This document shows positions 5,173 through 7,404 of a DNA stretch of 7,404 bases, piece after piece. Origin of the DNA: Pusillimonas sp. UBA6240 (GTDB taxonomy: Bacteria; Pseudomonadota; Gammaproteobacteria; Burkholderiales; Burkholderiaceae_B); assembly GCA_002441445.1 (NCBI GenBank), contig DJWC01000096.1:1-7404 (forward strand). Direction: 5' to 3'. The translations under genes and the position numbers were made by a program. The notes under the pieces were generated by a model. That model was not told the origin of the DNA. It did not search any database and saw only the letters and a program-made list of their open reading frames with translations. Position 1 is the first letter of the stretch. Every line of letters begins with the position of its first letter.

Positions 5173-5959
5173 AAGCAGGATGGACGAGGCCTGGGCGGAA
5201 CATTCCCGGGCTTGCGACGAGCCCACTCTGTCCGAAGAAAACGGCATACGCTATTTGCACTTCGGGACGGAATGGGTGCAGGGCGCCATGCGGGTGTCCC
5301 GGCCGTCCGAGCTGGTCCTGGCCTATACCCAGCAGATGATGGCCTGGCTGCTGTTCCTGGAGCCGCGCAAAGGCGACGAGGTCGCCATACTGGGCCTGGG
5401 CGCCGGGTCGCTGCTGCGCTATGTCCTGAAATCCACCCCCGCCGGCGTCACGACGGTGGAATGGAACCCGGCAGTCACCGCCATCTGCCGCATGTATTTC
5501 CGGCTGCCGGCGAACCCGCGTTCGGATATCGTGCATTGCGACGCCGGCCTGTGGGTGCAGCGCAGCGAGCATTTCGGCCGCTACATGGCCTTGATGGTCG
5601 ATCTGTACGACGCGCAGGCGCAAGGGCCGGTGCGCGACTCGCTGGAGTTCTATCAAGGCTGCCGGCGTGCGCTCGCCGATACGGGCGGCGTCATGACGGT
5701 CAATCTGTTCGGCGACCATGCCAGCTTCGCGCCGAACCTGGCCCGCATCCGCGAGGCCTTCGGCGGCCGCGTCCTGGAACTGCCCGAAATCGACGCGGGC
5801 AACCGCGTCGTCCTGGCTTTCAACGGGCCGCCGCTGGACATCGCCGTCGGCGATTTCCTGCAGCGCGCCGGGCATGTCGAGTCGGCCTATGGATTGCCCG
5901 CAAGGCGCTGGGCCAGGGCGCTGCTGGCGCAGCTTTCCCCGAGCAGGGATATCCCCTGA
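5165..5959 (+). CDS. Spermidine-synthase-fold protein (SpeE-like), probably not a true aminopropyltransferase
   Basis: The 264-residue product has the Rossmann fold of the spermidine synthase family. It shows EVAILGLGAGSLLRYVL at about residues 72-88, the acidic strand-2 end VEWNP (E99), HCDAG (D126), and the region YMALMVDLYDAQAQG (D146, D149). True SpeE enzymes carry GGGDG...RE and a D-x-x-DP motif. Here the Asp of the first motif is Ala80, the Glu after Arg85 is Tyr86, and no Pro follows D149. It therefore looks like one of the many SpeE-related methyltransferase-like proteins of unknown substrate. The frame opens after a stop at 5147-5149. The start is either GTG 5165, overlapping the bktB stop by 8 nt, or ATG 5180; neither has a good ribosome site, suggesting translational coupling to bktB. 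Confidence 0.8.
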   Translation: MFESRMDEAWAEHSRACDEPTLSEENGIRYLHFGTEWVQGAMRVSRPSELVLAYTQQMMAWLLFLEPRKGDEVAILGLGAGSLLRYVLKSTPAGVTTVEWNPAVTAICRMYFRLPANPRSDIVHCDAGLWVQRSEHFGRYMALMVDLYDAQAQGPVRDSLEFYQGCRRALADTGGVMTVNLFGDHASFAPNLARIREAFGGRVLELPEIDAGNRVVLAFNGPPLDIAVGDFLQRAGHVESAYGLPARRWARALLAQLSPSRDIP

Positions 5960-6050
5960 GACAATCGCAGGCTAACGAGGTAGACTTACGCCCATTCACG
6001 GCGAGGCCGGCAGCGCCGCCCGCCATACCAACAAGTCAAGGAGCAATCAC

Positions 6051-7016
6051 ATGAAGTTCAGCAAGACCGCCAAGCTGGCTCTGGGAGCTGCGGTATTGGG
6101 CGTGTTCGCTCAGGCGCCCGCCGTCGCGCAATCGGTGGCCGTCACGTCCATCGTCGAGCATCCCGCGCTGGATTCCGTCCGGGACGGCGTCAAGCAGGCT
6201 TTGGCCGCCGCCGGCTATACCGAAGCCAAGGGGCTGAAATGGCAGTTCCAGACGGCCCAGGGCAACACCGCCATCGCGGCGCAGATCGCCCGCAAGTTCG
6301 TCGGCGACAAGCCCGATGTCATCGTGGCCATCGCCACGCCGTCGGCGCAGGCTGTGGTGGCGGCCACCAAGTCCATACCCGTCGTCTATTCGGCCGTCAC
6401 GGATCCCGTGGCCGCCCAGTTGGTTCCGTCCATGGATCCCTCGGGTACCAATGTCACGGGCGTTTCCGACGCCCTGGCGCTGGACAGGCAGGTGGCGCTG
6501 ATCAAGAAGGTCGTCCCGCAGGCCAAGCGCGTGGGCATGGTCTACAACCCGGGCGAGGCCAATTCCGTCGTGGTGGTCAAGCGGCTGCGCGAGCTGCTGC
6601 CCAAGTCGGGCATGTCCCTGGTCGAAGCCACCGCGGCCCGCACGGTCGACGTCGGCGCCGCCGCGCGCAGTCTGGTGGGCAAGGTGGATGTCATCTACAC
6701 CAATACCGACAACAACGTGGTGTCCGCCTACGAGGCCCTGGTCAAGGTGGGCATAGACGCCAAGATCCCGCTCGTCGCCTCCGATACCGACAGTGTCAAG
6801 CGGGGCGCCATCGCGGCCCTGGGCGTCAATTATCACGACCTGGGCGTGCAGACCGGCAAAATGGTCGTCAAGATCCTGAAGGGCCAGAAGCCCGGCGACC
6901 TGGCTTCCGAAACCAGCGACAAGCTCGAACTCTTCATCAATCCGGGGGCGGCCAAGAAGCAGGGCGTGGAACTTTCCGATGCCTTCGTGAAATCCGCCAC
7001 GCAGGTGGTGGAATAA
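6051..7016 (+). CDS. ABC transporter periplasmic substrate-binding protein (ABC_sub_bind / TrpX-like)
   Basis: The 321-residue product starts with a clear Sec signal peptide: MKFSKTAK, then a hydrophobic core, with likely cleavage after AVA at residue 26. It has no lipobox cysteine, so it should be a free periplasmic protein. The mature part shows the ABC_sub_bind hallmarks: VTSIVEHPALDSVRDGVKQAL, then the segment DVIVAIATPSAQAVVAATKSIPVVYSAVTDPVAAQLV, then GTNVTGVSD, and DVIYTNTDNNVVSAYEALV with PLVASDTDSVKRGAIAALGVNYHDLG. In Gram-positive relatives this family feeds tryptophan uptake; the ligand here is unknown. The start has AAGGAG 7 nt upstream. The permease gene follows 101 nt later, after a terminator-like hairpin. 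The 91-bp gap before it could hold a promoter, but I see only weak boxes. Confidence 0.93.
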   Translation: MKFSKTAKLALGAAVLGVFAQAPAVAQSVAVTSIVEHPALDSVRDGVKQALAAAGYTEAKGLKWQFQTAQGNTAIAAQIARKFVGDKPDVIVAIATPSAQAVVAATKSIPVVYSAVTDPVAAQLVPSMDPSGTNVTGVSDALALDRQVALIKKVVPQAKRVGMVYNPGEANSVVVVKRLRELLPKSGMSLVEATAARTVDVGAAARSLVGKVDVIYTNTDNNVVSAYEALVKVGIDAKIPLVASDTDSVKRGAIAALGVNYHDLGVQTGKMVVKILKGQKPGDLASETSDKLELFINPGAAKKQGVELSDAFVKSATQVVE

Positions 7017-7053
7017 GCGCCGGCCATATCGATTAAAATCGGCGTCTGGATAG

Positions 7054-7087
7054 CAGGCGGGTTGTAGAACAGCCCGCCTGTTTCTTT
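7054..7087 (+). terminator. Terminator-like hairpin between binding-protein and permease genes
   Basis: A perfect 8-bp stem, caggcggg (7054-7061) with cccgcctg (7073-7080), has an 11-nt loop. The T-rich tttcttt (7081-7087) follows. It has the form of an intrinsic terminator or partial attenuator. Placed here it would let the binding protein be made in excess over the membrane components, as is common in ABC uptake operons. Confidence 0.7.
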
Positions 7088-7117
7088 ACGCCCATACCTA
7101 CCGACTATAGCCTGTAC

Positions 7118-7404
7118 ATGTCTTTTTATTCCTTGTGGGGCGCACTGGAAATCGGCCTGATTTTCGGCCTGGTTGCGCTTGGTGTGCTGATCTCCTTCCG
7201 TATTCTGCGCTTTCCGGACCTGACGGTGGACGGCAGTTTTCCGTTGGGCGGCGCCACCGCCGCCACGCTGATCAGCATGGGCCTGGACCCCTTTACTTCC
7301 ACTCTGGCGGCCGCTGTTGCGGGCGCGCTCGCGGGCATGGTCACCGGCTGGCTGAATGTCAAGCTGAAGATCATGGACTTGCTGGCCAGCATCCTGATGA
7401 TGAT
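7118..7404 (+). CDS. ABC transporter permease, N-terminal part (runs off right edge)
   Basis: The first 95 residues of an integral membrane permease are visible. They begin MSFYSLWGALEIGLIFGLVALGVLISFRILRFPDLTVDGSFPLGGA, the characteristic opening of the permease partner of ABC_sub_bind binding proteins (branched-chain amino-acid-type permease superfamily, BPD_transp_2). There is a hydrophobic helix at about 8-27, then the conserved FPDLTVDGSF loop, and further helices at about 43-56 and 62-80. No alternative upstream start exists in frame, and the ATG at 7118 has no Shine-Dalgarno sequence. The rest of the permease and the expected ATP-binding protein gene lie beyond the window. It would import the same unknown small solute captured by the binding protein upstream. 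Confidence 0.92.
   Translation, partial: MSFYSLWGALEIGLIFGLVALGVLISFRILRFPDLTVDGSFPLGGATAATLISMGLDPFTSTLAAAVAGALAGMVTGWLNVKLKIMDLLASILMM

Noticed and set aside
4186..5247. Long minus-strand open frame (353 codons) opposite bktB
   Set aside because: bktB on the plus strand is unmistakable with all catalytic residues. This frame is its antisense shadow.
5960..6050. Promoter boxes and a small hairpin (5999-6018) before the binding-protein gene
   Set aside because: TGAGAC and TAGACT are weak at 18-nt spacing, and the 5-bp stem is within chance expectation for this GC content.
6036..6836. Long minus-strand open frame (266 codons) opposite the binding-protein gene
   Set aside because: The Gly/His/Asp-rich product is typical of an antisense shadow of a GC-rich gene.
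1..7404. CRISPR array, insertion sequence, phage, tRNA or rRNA
   Set aside because: I found no regularly spaced repeats, transposase-like frame with terminal inverted repeats, integrase, cloverleaf or rRNA signature on either strand.

Overview
The window looks like chromosomal DNA of a GC-rich betaproteobacterium, most likely of the Alcaligenaceae (Bordetella/Achromobacter type). The grounds are the gmk-rpoZ-spoT gene order, a 67-residue omega subunit, and a beta-ketothiolase that reads very like BktB of Cupriavidus. The genus cannot be fixed from the sequence alone. I see no insertion sequence, phage gene, tRNA, rRNA or CRISPR array. Nearly everything is ordinary core-genome content.

Minus-strand half (1-3577), read from right to left. 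xthA (exonuclease III, GTG start) comes first. A gene-poor stretch of about 390 bp follows and holds two diverged copies of a roughly 80-bp direct repeat. Next is an overlapping pair: a phospholipid N-methyltransferase-like SAM enzyme, and a small, very acidic protein of unknown function. After a gap of about 230 bp comes the stringent-response/nucleotide cluster gmk (guanylate kinase), rpoZ (RNA polymerase omega) and the N-terminal end of spoT, which runs off the left edge. GMP kinase, omega (which forms part of a ppGpp site on RNA polymerase) and SpoT (ppGpp synthesis/hydrolysis) are functionally linked through guanine nucleotides.

Divergent region and plus-strand half (3578-7404). The 116-bp gap upstream of xthA carries a perfect 14-bp palindrome over a TATAAA box. 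It leads into a 47-residue small protein with a strong ribosome binding site. A very good intrinsic terminator closes this short unit. Next come a BktB-type beta-ketothiolase and, overlapping its stop codon by 8 nt, a spermidine-synthase-fold protein whose active-site motifs are degenerate. The right end holds an ABC uptake system of the ABC_sub_bind (TrpX-like) type: a periplasmic binding protein, a terminator-like hairpin, and the first 95 residues of the membrane permease. The ATPase gene is expected just beyond the edge.

No clearly new multi-gene system is visible. The best leads are the small-protein unit with its palindromic promoter, the acidic unknown protein coupled to the methyltransferase, the diverged repeat pair, and the non-canonical SpeE-like protein coupled to bktB.
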